Source: UBA1479 sp963972065 (GTDB lineage Bacteria > Pseudomonadota > Alphaproteobacteria > Rhodospirillales > Casp-alpha2). From it: a stretch of 31,004 bases of DNA. The stretch's first letter is position 1; each line of letters starts with the position of its first letter. The stretch is taken from NCBI GenBank assembly GCA_963972065.1, contig CAXAVJ010000036.1:1-31004 (forward strand), given 5' to 3'. Below the pieces are notes generated by a model that saw only the letters and a list, made by a program, of their open reading frames with translations, did no database searches and had not been told where the DNA came from. The position numbers were made by a program, and so were the translations under genes. This document shows, piece after piece, positions 1 to 7,109 of this stretch.

Positions 1-288
1 CTCGATCCGGCCAAGTTCGTCGTTCTGGCGAAAAGCGACGGCATCCCCAACCCGCCGCTCGCGATGAATCCCAAGCTGGCGCCCGAACTGAAGCAGAAGA
101 TCCGCACGGCTTTCGCCAAGATCCACACCATGGTCGACCCCCAGTTCATCCGGGGATACGGCGGCAAGCAGGTTGATCGTTATGACACCGAATATCCGCT
201 GGAAAAGATGCTCGGCTCTCTCAGCACCCTGAAGGCGCTGACCAAGACCGTGAAGGCGGAAATTGTTGAAAAAGCGGGCCTGCGCTGA
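1..288 (+). CDS. phnD: Phosphonate/phosphate ABC transporter substrate-binding protein, C-terminal part (PhnD-like)
   Basis: The frame is open from the first base, so only the last 95 residues are in the window and the start lies outside. The fragment contains a 'KSDGIPNPP' stretch followed by a helical tail, as in the C-terminal lobe of PhnD/PtxB-type periplasmic binding proteins. Its role would be to bind phosphonate, phosphate or phosphite and deliver it to the membrane complex encoded by the next two genes. The family call leans strongly on those neighbours (an ABC ATPase and a PhnE-type permease in the same direction). A long hairpin follows the stop codon before phnC. The ligand cannot be told from this fragment. 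Confidence 0.75.
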   Translation, partial: LDPAKFVVLAKSDGIPNPPLAMNPKLAPELKQKIRTAFAKIHTMVDPQFIRGYGGKQVDRYDTEYPLEKMLGSLSTLKALTKTVKAEIVEKAGLR

Positions 289-311
289 CCCGCACGCCCT
301 GGTGACGGCAC

Positions 312-354
312 GGGCCGCAACCGGCGTTTCCCGAATGGGAAAAGGTTGCGGCCC
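312..354 (+). other. Intercistronic stem-loop between phnD and phnC
   Basis: Outer arms GGGCCGCAACC (312-322) and GGTTGCGGCCC (344-354) are perfect reverse complements. Inside them TTTCCC (327-332) pairs with GGGAAA (337-342) around a GAAT loop. The element lies 23 bases after the phnD stop and 39 before the phnC start. No T-run follows, so it is not a classic terminator. Such hairpins after binding-protein genes often stabilise the upstream message or cause partial termination; that role is inferred here. Confidence 0.7.
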
Positions 355-393
355 GACCGGTCCCGACGCACAGCAAAAACAGGAGCGGATAGC

Positions 394-1227
394 GTGACGA
401 TCCTCAAATTCGACAACATCTCACACCAGTTTCCCGACGGCACCCGGGCCATTCGCGATGTTTCCCTGTCCGTGCCCAAGGGCGAACTTTGTGTTCTGCT
501 TGGTCCGTCGGGCGCCGGCAAATCGACATTGCTGAATACCGTCAACGGCATTGTTCTGCCGACCGGGGGGCGGGTCGTGCTCGACGGCATTCCCGTGGAA
601 CCCGCCAACCTGATGGCCGTGCGCTCGCGCATCGGCATGATCCACCAGCAACTCCACCTGGTGCCGCGGCTCAGCGTTCTGCACAACGTGCTGGCGGGCT
701 TGCTGCCGGTGACGCCGACCTGGCGCGCAATGTTGAAGCTGTTCCCCATCGACCAGCAGCGCAAGGCCTGCCGCCTACTCGAAGAGGTCGAGTTGGAGGA
801 ACGCCAGATCCACCGCCGCGCCTCGGACATGTCCGGCGGCCAGCAGCAGCGGGTCGCCATCGCCCGCGCCTTCATCAACGATCCGGACCTGGTGCTTGCG
901 GACGAGCCGGTCGCCAGCCTGGACCCGACAGTCAGCCGTCACGTCCTGGACCTGTTGCGCCGCGCCTCGCGCCAACGCAACACCACCGTTCTGTGCAGCC
1001 TGCACCAGGTCGAGTTCGCCCAGGAATTCGCCGACCGTATCGTCGCCATGCGCCATGGCGCCGTCATCTACGACGGCGCGCCGGACGGCCTGACGCCGGA
1101 AACCCTCGGCGCCATCTATGACCGCGAGCCGGCGGCGACGGCCACTGTTCCCCATTCCGACATCGCCGCAGCTGAGATGGCGCATGCCCCCGCCACCCTG
1201 GCGGCGCGGGCGGAACTGGTGGGGTAG
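394..1227 (+). CDS. phnC: Phosphonate-type ABC transporter ATP-binding protein (PhnC-like)
   Basis: Cytoplasmic ATPase that powers import through the PhnE permease. Translated from the GTG at 394 it has 277 residues. All ABC motifs are visible in order: Walker A GPSGAGKST, Q-loop in 'MIHQQ', signature MSGGQQQRVAIARA, Walker B LVLADEPVASLDP and the switch histidine in 'CSLHQ'. The 'ADEPVASLDP' form and the N-terminal 'FPDGTRAIRDVSL' are typical of the PhnC branch. I chose GTG 394 because AGGAG at 381-385 sits at correct spacing and the protein then begins where homologues do; an in-frame TTG at 346 would lie inside the hairpin. A tail of about 45 residues after the ATPase domain, rich in Ala, is unassigned. 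phnE follows after 7 bases. Confidence 0.9.
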   Translation: MTILKFDNISHQFPDGTRAIRDVSLSVPKGELCVLLGPSGAGKSTLLNTVNGIVLPTGGRVVLDGIPVEPANLMAVRSRIGMIHQQLHLVPRLSVLHNVLAGLLPVTPTWRAMLKLFPIDQQRKACRLLEEVELEERQIHRRASDMSGGQQQRVAIARAFINDPDLVLADEPVASLDPTVSRHVLDLLRRASRQRNTTVLCSLHQVEFAQEFADRIVAMRHGAVIYDGAPDGLTPETLGAIYDREPAATATVPHSDIAAAEMAHAPATLAARAELVG

Positions 1228-1234
1228 AACGGCC

Positions 1235-2251
1235 ATGTCGAACGCAACGGAAACCGCCCGTCCCGCCACCCGGCCGTCAGAAGCCTGGGAGTTGCACCGC
1301 ACGATCACGCCGCGGACCATCGGTGTACTGCTGATCATCGCGCTCTGCGCCGCCTTTTCCGCAAAGAACGTGGAACTGGACAAGGCCGTCACGGAGACCT
1401 GGACGGCGATCAAGGTCATGGTCGGCCTGGCCGACGAATCAAGGGTCATCAACGGGGCCGCGAACTTCCTCGCCAAGTCGTTCCCCATGCAGATTTCCAC
1501 GATGCAGGAAACCAACCGAATCGAAGGCTTCGATCCGAACGACCTGCCCCTGTTCAGCTATGTGGAGGTGCGGACCGAGCGGGAATACAGCGTGCTCGAA
1601 AGCAATTACACGGAGGTCACGTCCGAGTTCCTGATCAAGCCGGTGGGCTATCTGGTCAAGGTCGCCGTGAAGATGTGGGAAACCACCGAGATGGCGCTGT
1701 GGGGCACCGTGTTCTCCATCCTTCTCGCCGTGCCGCTTGCCGTGTTCGGGGCGACCAACTTTACCCCGCACCGCGCCCTTTATGAGGCGTCGCGGGCCGT
1801 GTGCAGCTTCAACCGTGCCATGCCGGAACTGATCCTGGCCCTGTTCTTCGTGCTCATGTACGGCTTCGGGCCGATCGCCGGCATCCTGGCGCTGGCCCTG
1901 CATACCAGCGGCTTCCTCGGCAAGTTCTTCGCCGACGAGATCGAAAACGCCGATCCGGGGCCCCAGAAGGCGCTGCGCGGCACAGGCGCCAGCCGGCTCA
2001 AGGTCCTGCGCTTCGCCGTGCTGCCCCAGGTCCTGCCCCAATACTTCGCCTATGTGCAGTACATCCTGGAACGCAACATCCGCACGGCGACCGTCCTCGG
2101 CATCGTCGGCGCCGGCGGCATCGGCACGGAACTGAAAGGACGCTGGGATCTGTTCGACTACGACCATGTGGCCACGATCCTGCTCGCCATCTTTCTGACT
2201 GTGGTGGTGCTGGAGTTCCTGACTCAGCGGCTTCGCGCCAAGGCCATGTAG
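1235..2251 (+). CDS. phnE: Phosphonate-type ABC transporter permease (PhnE-like) with an enlarged first periplasmic loop
   Basis: Inner-membrane permease of the phnDCE-type importer, 338 residues from the ATG at 1235, seven bases after the phnC stop. A membrane segment at about residues 27-43 is followed by roughly 105 mostly polar residues, then the conserved permease core from about 150 (TEMALWGTVF, then VPLAVFGATN). The cytoplasmic coupling (EAA) loop is seen at 233-268 (ADEIENADPGPQKALRGTGA), and the GAGGIGTEL motif at 292-300. PhnE proteins are usually about 260-290 residues, and most of the extra length sits between the first and second membrane segments. An alternative reading from upstream in the same frame (1118) would overlap phnC and lacks support. 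Confidence 0.88.
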   Translation: MSNATETARPATRPSEAWELHRTITPRTIGVLLIIALCAAFSAKNVELDKAVTETWTAIKVMVGLADESRVINGAANFLAKSFPMQISTMQETNRIEGFDPNDLPLFSYVEVRTEREYSVLESNYTEVTSEFLIKPVGYLVKVAVKMWETTEMALWGTVFSILLAVPLAVFGATNFTPHRALYEASRAVCSFNRAMPELILALFFVLMYGFGPIAGILALALHTSGFLGKFFADEIENADPGPQKALRGTGASRLKVLRFAVLPQVLPQYFAYVQYILERNIRTATVLGIVGAGGIGTELKGRWDLFDYDHVATILLAIFLTVVVLEFLTQRLRAKAM

Positions 2252-2261
2252 CCGGTCCGGC

Positions 2262-2279
2262 GGCGGGCCGCGGCCCGCC
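2262..2279. terminator. Perfect 18-bp palindrome between converging phnE and mntP
   Basis: GGCGGGCCG followed directly by CGGCCCGCC reads identically on both strands and fills most of the 33-base gap between the two stop codons. It would form a very stable hairpin in both transcripts. There is no T-run on either side, so intrinsic termination is unproven; a barrier or Rho-assisted role is possible. Confidence 0.4.
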
Positions 2280-2284
2280 CGCTG

Positions 2285-2866
2285 TCACCAGGGGGCTGTG
2301 TGGGTATAGAAGATATAGACCCCGATCGAGACCAAAACGGCACCTCCCGCGATTTCCGCGCGGCGGCCCAGCATACGCCCAACGCGGGGCCCGATCAGCA
2401 GGCCCAGGGTGCTCATGGCGAAGGACACGGCGCCGATCACCGCGACCGTGCGCCAGATGTCGACGGCGATGACCGACAGCGCGACGCCAACGGCGGCGGC
2501 GTCAATGCTGGTGCCGATCACGGTGGCGATATTGCCCAGGATGCCGCGCTTGCCGCGCGGGGTGGACCCTTCCCCGGCGTCCGCGTCGCCATCACCGAAC
2601 AACCCTTCATAAAGCATGTGTCCGCCGACCCCGCCCAAAAGGATCAAGGCGACCCAATGATCAATCTCGGTCACGTAGTCGGCGAAGCGGGCCGCCAGCA
2701 GGAAGCCCAGCAGGGTCATCGCCGCCTCGCTGGCGCCGAACATCAGGCCCATGCGCGCGGCCGGGATGAAGGTGCGGAAGCCCCCGGACGCCCCCCGGCC
2801 GAGCGACACGGCAAAGGCGTCGGCCGACAGCCCGAAGGCGATGGTCATGACGGCAAGAAAAGACAT
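2285..2866 (-). CDS. mntP: Manganese efflux pump MntP
   Basis: Small inner-membrane exporter that removes excess Mn(II), 193 residues, close to the family's usual length of about 190. The protein is a repeat of two three-helix halves, each with a conserved acidic motif: GLSADAFAVSLGRG (D16) and GTSIDAAAVGVALS (D122). Six membrane segments can be traced, separated by an acidic loop at about 90-105 (GDGDADAGEG). The start at 2866 gives the canonical N-terminus; the same frame stays open upstream through the opposite-frame SDR gene, which is coincidence. The gene starts 14 bases after the SDR stop, so it may be co-transcribed from the tct-SDR side. No manganese riboswitch (yybP-ykoY) is recognisable ahead of it. 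Confidence 0.9.
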   Translation of the reverse strand: MSFLAVMTIAFGLSADAFAVSLGRGASGGFRTFIPAARMGLMFGASEAAMTLLGFLLAARFADYVTEIDHWVALILLGGVGGHMLYEGLFGDGDADAGEGSTPRGKRGILGNIATVIGTSIDAAAVGVALSVIAVDIWRTVAVIGAVSFAMSTLGLLIGPRVGRMLGRRAEIAGGAVLVSIGVYIFYTHTAPW

Positions 2867-2880
2867 GGTTTTATCCGGGC

Positions 2881-3645
2881 TTACTGCGCCGTCCAGCCGC
2901 CGTCGACGACCAGGGACGCCCCGGTCATCAGACTGGACGCGTCGGAAGCCAGGAACACCACGGCGCCCATCAGATCCTCGACCTGCCCCAGACGGCCCAG
3001 GGCGATCTTGGATTTCACGAAGGTGACGAAGTCGGCATCGGCCAGAAAGCCTTCCGTCATCGGCGTTTCTATGAAGGTCGGGCAGATCGTGTTGACGCGG
3101 ATACCCTGGCCGCCCAGTTCCCAGGCCATGGCCTTGGTCGCCCCTTCGATGGCATGCTTGGTCGCGCAATAGACCGTGCGCTTGGGTCCGCCGACCAGCC
3201 CCATCTGCGACGACACGTTGATGACGGAGCCGGGCAGACCGGCATCGACCAGTCCCTTCACCACCGCCTGGGCGACGAAGATCGCCGCCCGCACGTTCAG
3301 GTTCGTGACCGCATCGTAATCTTCTTCCGTGATCTCCAACAACTCCTGCGGGCGGTTGCCGCCGGCGTTGTTGAACAAAATCTGGAACGGCCCCCGCGCC
3401 GCGATCTCGCGCCGCACCTTGCCTGTATCGGTGACGTCCAGGGTCAGGGCTTCGGCCTGCTGACCGCGGGCGCGGATCGCTTCCGCCGCGGCCTCGACCT
3501 CGTTGCCCGTGCGCGCGCAAAGGGTCACATCGGCCCCGGCCTCGGCCAACGCGGCGGCGGCGGCCAGGCCGATGCCCCGGCCGGCGCCGGTCACCAGGGC
3601 CTTCTTGCCATCCAGGCGAAACGAGGGGGTGTTCGGCAGATCCAT
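2881..3645 (-). CDS. Short-chain dehydrogenase/reductase (SDR), classical type
   Basis: NAD(P)-dependent oxidoreductase of 254 residues, normal for classical SDRs. The Rossmann glycine motif TGAGRGIG is at 19-26, NNAGG at 92-96, and the catalytic set is S146, Y159 and K163 (YCATK). The C-terminal 'TGASLVVDGGW' is typical of the FabG/gluconate 5-dehydrogenase branch. I place the start at 3645 because AAGGA lies about a dozen bases upstream and the protein then begins just before the fold. It lies 111 bases downstream of tctA on the same strand, so it may oxidise the substrate imported by the Tct system or its first product. The actual alcohol or keto substrate cannot be read from the sequence. 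Confidence 0.88.
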   Translation of the reverse strand: MDLPNTPSFRLDGKKALVTGAGRGIGLAAAAALAEAGADVTLCARTGNEVEAAAEAIRARGQQAEALTLDVTDTGKVRREIAARGPFQILFNNAGGNRPQELLEITEEDYDAVTNLNVRAAIFVAQAVVKGLVDAGLPGSVINVSSQMGLVGGPKRTVYCATKHAIEGATKAMAWELGGQGIRVNTICPTFIETPMTEGFLADADFVTFVKSKIALGRLGQVEDLMGAVVFLASDASSLMTGASLVVDGGWTAQ

Positions 3646-3756
3646 GATCCGGGCGTCCTTGCGTGTTGTATTTGTCGGGCGAACAGACCGCCCCGGGTCC
3701 GGGACGGCGGCCCTCATTAAATCAAAGCTCGACCTTGGATGAAAGGGGCAGGCAGA

Positions 3757-5262
3757 TCAGTCGCCAGTGGGCGCCGCCGGCAGGTCGCCGTCGCGCACGA
3801 CGAAACGCCCACGCAGCAACAGCCCCAGGGACAGCACCGTCAGAGCCCAGAACAGCCAACAAATGGGGCTGTGGAAGAAGATGCCGTAGGTGCCGTCGGA
3901 CAGGCGCAGGCTCTGGCGGAAACTGTCTTCCAGCAAGGGGCCCAAGATGAAGCCGATCAGGAAAGGGGCCGCCGGCAGGTGCAGACGCAGCATCAGGAAT
4001 CCCAGCGCCCCCATGGCGATCATCACCAGGATGTCGAACATCGAGCTGTTCACGGCATAGGCGCCGAACAGGCAGAGCACGACGATGCAGGGATGCAGCA
4101 GACGGTGAGGAATGTCGGCGATGCGGCTGACCGAGCGGATCATCAGCTTGCCGATGGCGAACAGATAGACGGAGCTGAGCAGGATGCCGATGAAGATGGC
4201 GTAGATCATCGGCAGGTTTTCCATGAACATCACCGGCCCGGGGCGCAGGCCGTGCACCATGAAAGCGCCCAGGATCACCGCCGTCGTCACGTCGCCCGGC
4301 ACACCCAGCGCCAACAGCGGTATCATGGTCGCCCCGGCGACGCCGTTGTTGCCGGCCTCGGCGGCGGCGACGCCTTCGATGGCGCCCTTGCCGAAGCCGG
4401 CCGGGTTCTTCGATGTGCGCCTGGCCTCGCTATAGGACAGGAAGGCCGAGGGGGCGCCGCCGATGCCCGGAATGGCGCCCAGAACGACGCCGATCACGCT
4501 GCCCCGAAGAATTGATTTGAAGCAGGCCCTGAGGTCGCCCCACGTCGCCCCGACCCGGCCGAGGGTGCCCACCACCACGGCGCCGGCACCCCGGCGGGCG
4601 TATTGGTCGATGATTTCCGGCAGGGCGAACAGGCCGATCAGCACGGGGATGAAGTTCAGCCCGGCCATCATCTCGTAATTGCCGAACGTGAAGCGTTCCG
4701 TGCCGTAGATCGAATCCAGCCCGATCGTCGCCAGCAGCAGGCCGCAGCAGCTGGCCACGATGCCACGGGCCAGGCTGTCGCCGGAAACCCCGGCGATGAT
4801 GGTCAGGGAAAACAGGATCAGGGTGAAGAATTCCGGCGGCCCGAAGCTGAGAGCGAAGCCGGCGAGAAAGCCGGTCAACAGGATCAGTGACAGGTTGGAG
4901 ATGAAATCGGCGATGCAAGACGCATAGAGCGCCATGTCGAGGGCGCGCCTGGCCTCGCCCTTTTGCGCCATGGGATAGCCGTCCAGCACCGTGCAGGACG
5001 CCGCCGGCGTACCCGGTGCCTTCAGCAGGATGGCGCTGATCGATCCGCCGTAAAGCCCGCCCTTGTAGATGCCAAGCAACAACAGCACCCCCGTCACCGG
5101 ATGCAGGGCAAAGGTGAACGGCAGCGCCAAGGCCACGCCCATGGGCGTGGTCATGCCGGGAATGGCGCCGATCAGGACACCGATCAGCACGCCGATCAGA
5201 ACCGCCACGAAGTTCTGCAGATTGCAGAAAATGGCAAAGGCTTCGACGGCATTTTCGATCAT
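3757..5262 (-). CDS. tctA: Tripartite tricarboxylate-type transporter, large membrane subunit (TctA family)
   Basis: Inner-membrane transport subunit of 501 residues, the usual TctA length, with about a dozen membrane segments. Hallmarks are the N-terminal 'GVLIGAIPGMTTPMGVALALPFT' region, the 'GIYKGGLYGGSISAILLKAPGTP' region, and the second-half repeat around 'GAIPGIGGAPSAFLSYSEARRTSK' and 'EGVAAAEAGNNGVAGATMIPLLALGVPGD'. These paired motifs match the two-fold repeat of the family. It works with TctB (13 bases upstream, same strand) and the TctC binding protein encoded divergently. Family members carry citrate, terephthalate and many other carboxylates, so the substrate is not fixed by sequence. 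The N-terminal LIGV repeat is coded by three near-identical 12-base units. Confidence 0.93.
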   Translation of the reverse strand: MIENAVEAFAIFCNLQNFVAVLIGVLIGVLIGAIPGMTTPMGVALALPFTFALHPVTGVLLLLGIYKGGLYGGSISAILLKAPGTPAASCTVLDGYPMAQKGEARRALDMALYASCIADFISNLSLILLTGFLAGFALSFGPPEFFTLILFSLTIIAGVSGDSLARGIVASCCGLLLATIGLDSIYGTERFTFGNYEMMAGLNFIPVLIGLFALPEIIDQYARRGAGAVVVGTLGRVGATWGDLRACFKSILRGSVIGVVLGAIPGIGGAPSAFLSYSEARRTSKNPAGFGKGAIEGVAAAEAGNNGVAGATMIPLLALGVPGDVTTAVILGAFMVHGLRPGPVMFMENLPMIYAIFIGILLSSVYLFAIGKLMIRSVSRIADIPHRLLHPCIVVLCLFGAYAVNSSMFDILVMIAMGALGFLMLRLHLPAAPFLIGFILGPLLEDSFRQSLRLSDGTYGIFFHSPICWLFWALTVLSLGLLLRGRFVVRDGDLPAAPTGD

Positions 5263-5274
5263 CGTGGCGGGGCC

Positions 5275-5778
5275 TCAGAACAATGTTTCGAACAGGCCCA
5301 AGGGAATCGGGACCTTGGCGACCTTGGTGAAGAATAGATAGAGCGCCAACGGCAGCAGCACCGCTGTCGGAAGGGCGATGAGCCAGTTCGGCCGTTCACC
5401 AAGACACATCAGGAACAAGCACAGGAAAATCGCGGCGACGGCCATGCCCGTCAGGGGAACCAAGAAGTAGAACCCGACAAGACCGACGAACACGGCGGCA
5501 ACACGAAGAGCCGCACCGGAGCCCGCGGCGTGGGCCGGGTCGACCGGCACGGCGTCGCCCCCGTTCGGCCGCCGCACCAAGGTGGTGCCGGCGATCACCG
5601 CACCGGCCAGAGCCGCCATGCCCAGAATCACCAGAGGCCAGAAGTCGGGTGCCAAGGCGCGGCTTTCCGTACCCTGAGGGCGCACGATGGCGTGCGGCGC
5701 CAGAACAAAAGCGATCGCCGCCGCAACCACGACCACGGCGCCGCCCAGAATCATATCGTTGCGTGCTGCCGGTTTCAT
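5275..5778 (-). CDS. tctB: Tripartite tricarboxylate-type transporter, small membrane subunit (TctB family)
   Basis: Small inner-membrane subunit of 167 residues with four predicted membrane segments at roughly 9-29, 46-68, 90-110 and 125-150, and the 'DFWPLVILG' motif (about 45-53) seen in TctB proteins. It partners TctA, whose start lies 12 bases downstream of its stop. Its ATG overlaps the TGA of the ROK regulator (ATGA at 5775-5778), so regulator, tctB and tctA form a translationally coupled unit. TctB sequences diverge widely, so the call rests on topology, size, that motif and position. Confidence 0.9.
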   Translation of the reverse strand: MKPAARNDMILGGAVVVVAAAIAFVLAPHAIVRPQGTESRALAPDFWPLVILGMAALAGAVIAGTTLVRRPNGGDAVPVDPAHAAGSGAALRVAAVFVGLVGFYFLVPLTGMAVAAIFLCLFLMCLGERPNWLIALPTAVLLPLALYLFFTKVAKVPIPLGLFETLF

Positions 5779-6977
5779 TCCGCTGCCTGCACTTCCGCGC
5801 CCTCGATCGCGATGTCACTGTCGATCAGGCAATGGCTGATAGCCAGCCAGCGTGCCGCCGCCGCCGTGGTCAGGGTGCTCAGCCGGGCCGGCGCCTTGGT
5901 GACGCCCAACTGTTCGCTCAGGGCCGCGCCCCAGGCATCGGCATAGGGGGTGACGCGGGACAACAAGCCGGACAGGACATAGGCTTCCGGCTGCACCACA
6001 CTGCCGGCCAGGGCAGTGAATATACCCATGGTTCGCCCCGCCGCCGCCAGGGCATCGCAAGCCTTGGCATCGTCGTGGTCGGCACGCGCGATGACGGTCA
6101 GCAAACGGTCGCCGGCAACCGCGGCCGGCAGGCGCATGGCCTCGTCCACAGTCGCGCCCATTTCGACCAGAACGCCCCGCCCGCCCGCGGCCAGGTCCAG
6201 ATTGCGCCCCGCACCCGCACCGACCGGTGCGGCCGGCAGATTCCCGGTCAGGCGGCCCGATCCCGCGCGGTCGCGGTGAAGCTGCCCGCCCAGCAGAAGA
6301 CTGGACCCGATGCCCAGCGCCGTGTTCATCAGAAGTACGCTGTCGCAGCCCACCGTCGCGCCGAAGCGGTGTTCCGCCAGGTTAATGGCGTTGGGCAGAT
6401 GTTCGATGGTCACCCGCAAGCCGGTCCCCCAGGCCAGGAGTTCACCCATGGGAATGTCACGCCAGCCCAGGGTTGGTGCCTCGATGACCATGCCCGTGGC
6501 CGGTTCGACCAAGCCACCGATGGCGACGCTGAGACAGAACACGCGGGCCACCGGCACATCGTTGCGGGCCAGCATATCGTTCACCGTGGTGACCAACGTG
6601 TCGATCACCGCCGCATGATCGGTCAAATCGACCGGTTTCAGATCGACCCGGTCAACCCGGTTGTTGCGGATATCGGCCAGGGTCACGGATTGTTCCAAGG
6701 CGTTGACGGCGATGCCGACGACGAAACCGCCTTGCGGATCTATTTCCAGTTCGACGAACCGGCGGCCGGGCTTGCCCGGGGTTTCCAGGGGCGATTTCTC
6801 GCGCACGATGCCGGCTTCGATCAGCGCCTTGGTGATGCGCGACACGGAGGCCGCGTGCAGCCCCGTGCGCCGCGCGATTTCCGTGCGCGACACGGCACCG
6901 TTAACGGCGATGGCGGCCAGGACCTCCCGCTGGTTGCGGCGCCCCTGGCTCTGTTGCGATCGGTCGGATACGGACAC
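5775..6977 (-). CDS. ROK-family transcriptional regulator lacking the zinc motif
   Basis: DNA-binding regulator of 400 residues. A MarR/Mlc-type winged helix-turn-helix occupies about 14-60 (VSRTEIARRTGLHAASVSRI), followed by a ROK fold from about 85. The start is the GTG at 6977, preceded by GAGGAG at good spacing. In the ROK domain the zinc-binding histidine and cysteine cluster (GHx9CxCGxxGC in NagC, Mlc and most members) is absent: the matching stretch runs GSGRLTGNLPAAPVGAGAG with no cysteine. The catalytic Asp of ROK sugar kinases (the 'ND' motif) is also replaced, by 'LPNAINLAE'. It should therefore be a pure effector-sensing regulator. Overlap with tctB and divergence from tctC strongly suggest it controls this transporter, presumably through the palindrome at 7001-7017. 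Confidence 0.87.
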   Translation of the reverse strand: MSVSDRSQQSQGRRNQREVLAAIAVNGAVSRTEIARRTGLHAASVSRITKALIEAGIVREKSPLETPGKPGRRFVELEIDPQGGFVVGIAVNALEQSVTLADIRNNRVDRVDLKPVDLTDHAAVIDTLVTTVNDMLARNDVPVARVFCLSVAIGGLVEPATGMVIEAPTLGWRDIPMGELLAWGTGLRVTIEHLPNAINLAEHRFGATVGCDSVLLMNTALGIGSSLLLGGQLHRDRAGSGRLTGNLPAAPVGAGAGRNLDLAAGGRGVLVEMGATVDEAMRLPAAVAGDRLLTVIARADHDDAKACDALAAAGRTMGIFTALAGSVVQPEAYVLSGLLSRVTPYADAWGAALSEQLGVTKAPARLSTLTTAAAARWLAISHCLIDSDIAIEGAEVQAAE

Positions 6978-7000
6978 GAATCAGCTCCTCGCTATTTTGT

Positions 7001-7017
7001 TTGATTTCTGCAATCAA
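7001..7017. promoter_or_regulatory. Candidate operator in the ROK regulator/tctC divergent region
   Basis: TTGATT (7001-7006) and AATCAA (7012-7017) are perfect inverted arms around a 5-base centre. It lies 24 bases ahead of the ROK start and 93 ahead of tctC. On the minus strand a consensus TTGACA (7033-7028) could be a -35 element, so a bound repressor would cover the -10 region of the regulator/tctBA promoter. AT-rich palindromes are usual for ROK regulators such as NagC and Mlc. Binding is inferred. Confidence 0.5.
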
Positions 7018-7109
7018 TTAACATTACTGTCAAGTCTCACGCCACCTGTCGGAGCAATTTCCGGCCGGATGGCCTGAATACCCAGGGATCTCACCACGGG
7101 AGGCCGAAA

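Noticed and set aside
2285..3520. A 411-codon minus-strand frame that could make MntP look like a fusion protein
   Set aside because: The upstream half is the wrong frame of the SDR gene (Gly/Arg-rich); MntP has its canonical N-terminus at 2866.
5649..7004. A 451-codon plus-strand frame opposite the ROK regulator
   Set aside because: It is antisense to a clear ROK gene, its product is rich in Arg, Gln and Gly with no recognisable domain, and it reflects third-position GC bias.
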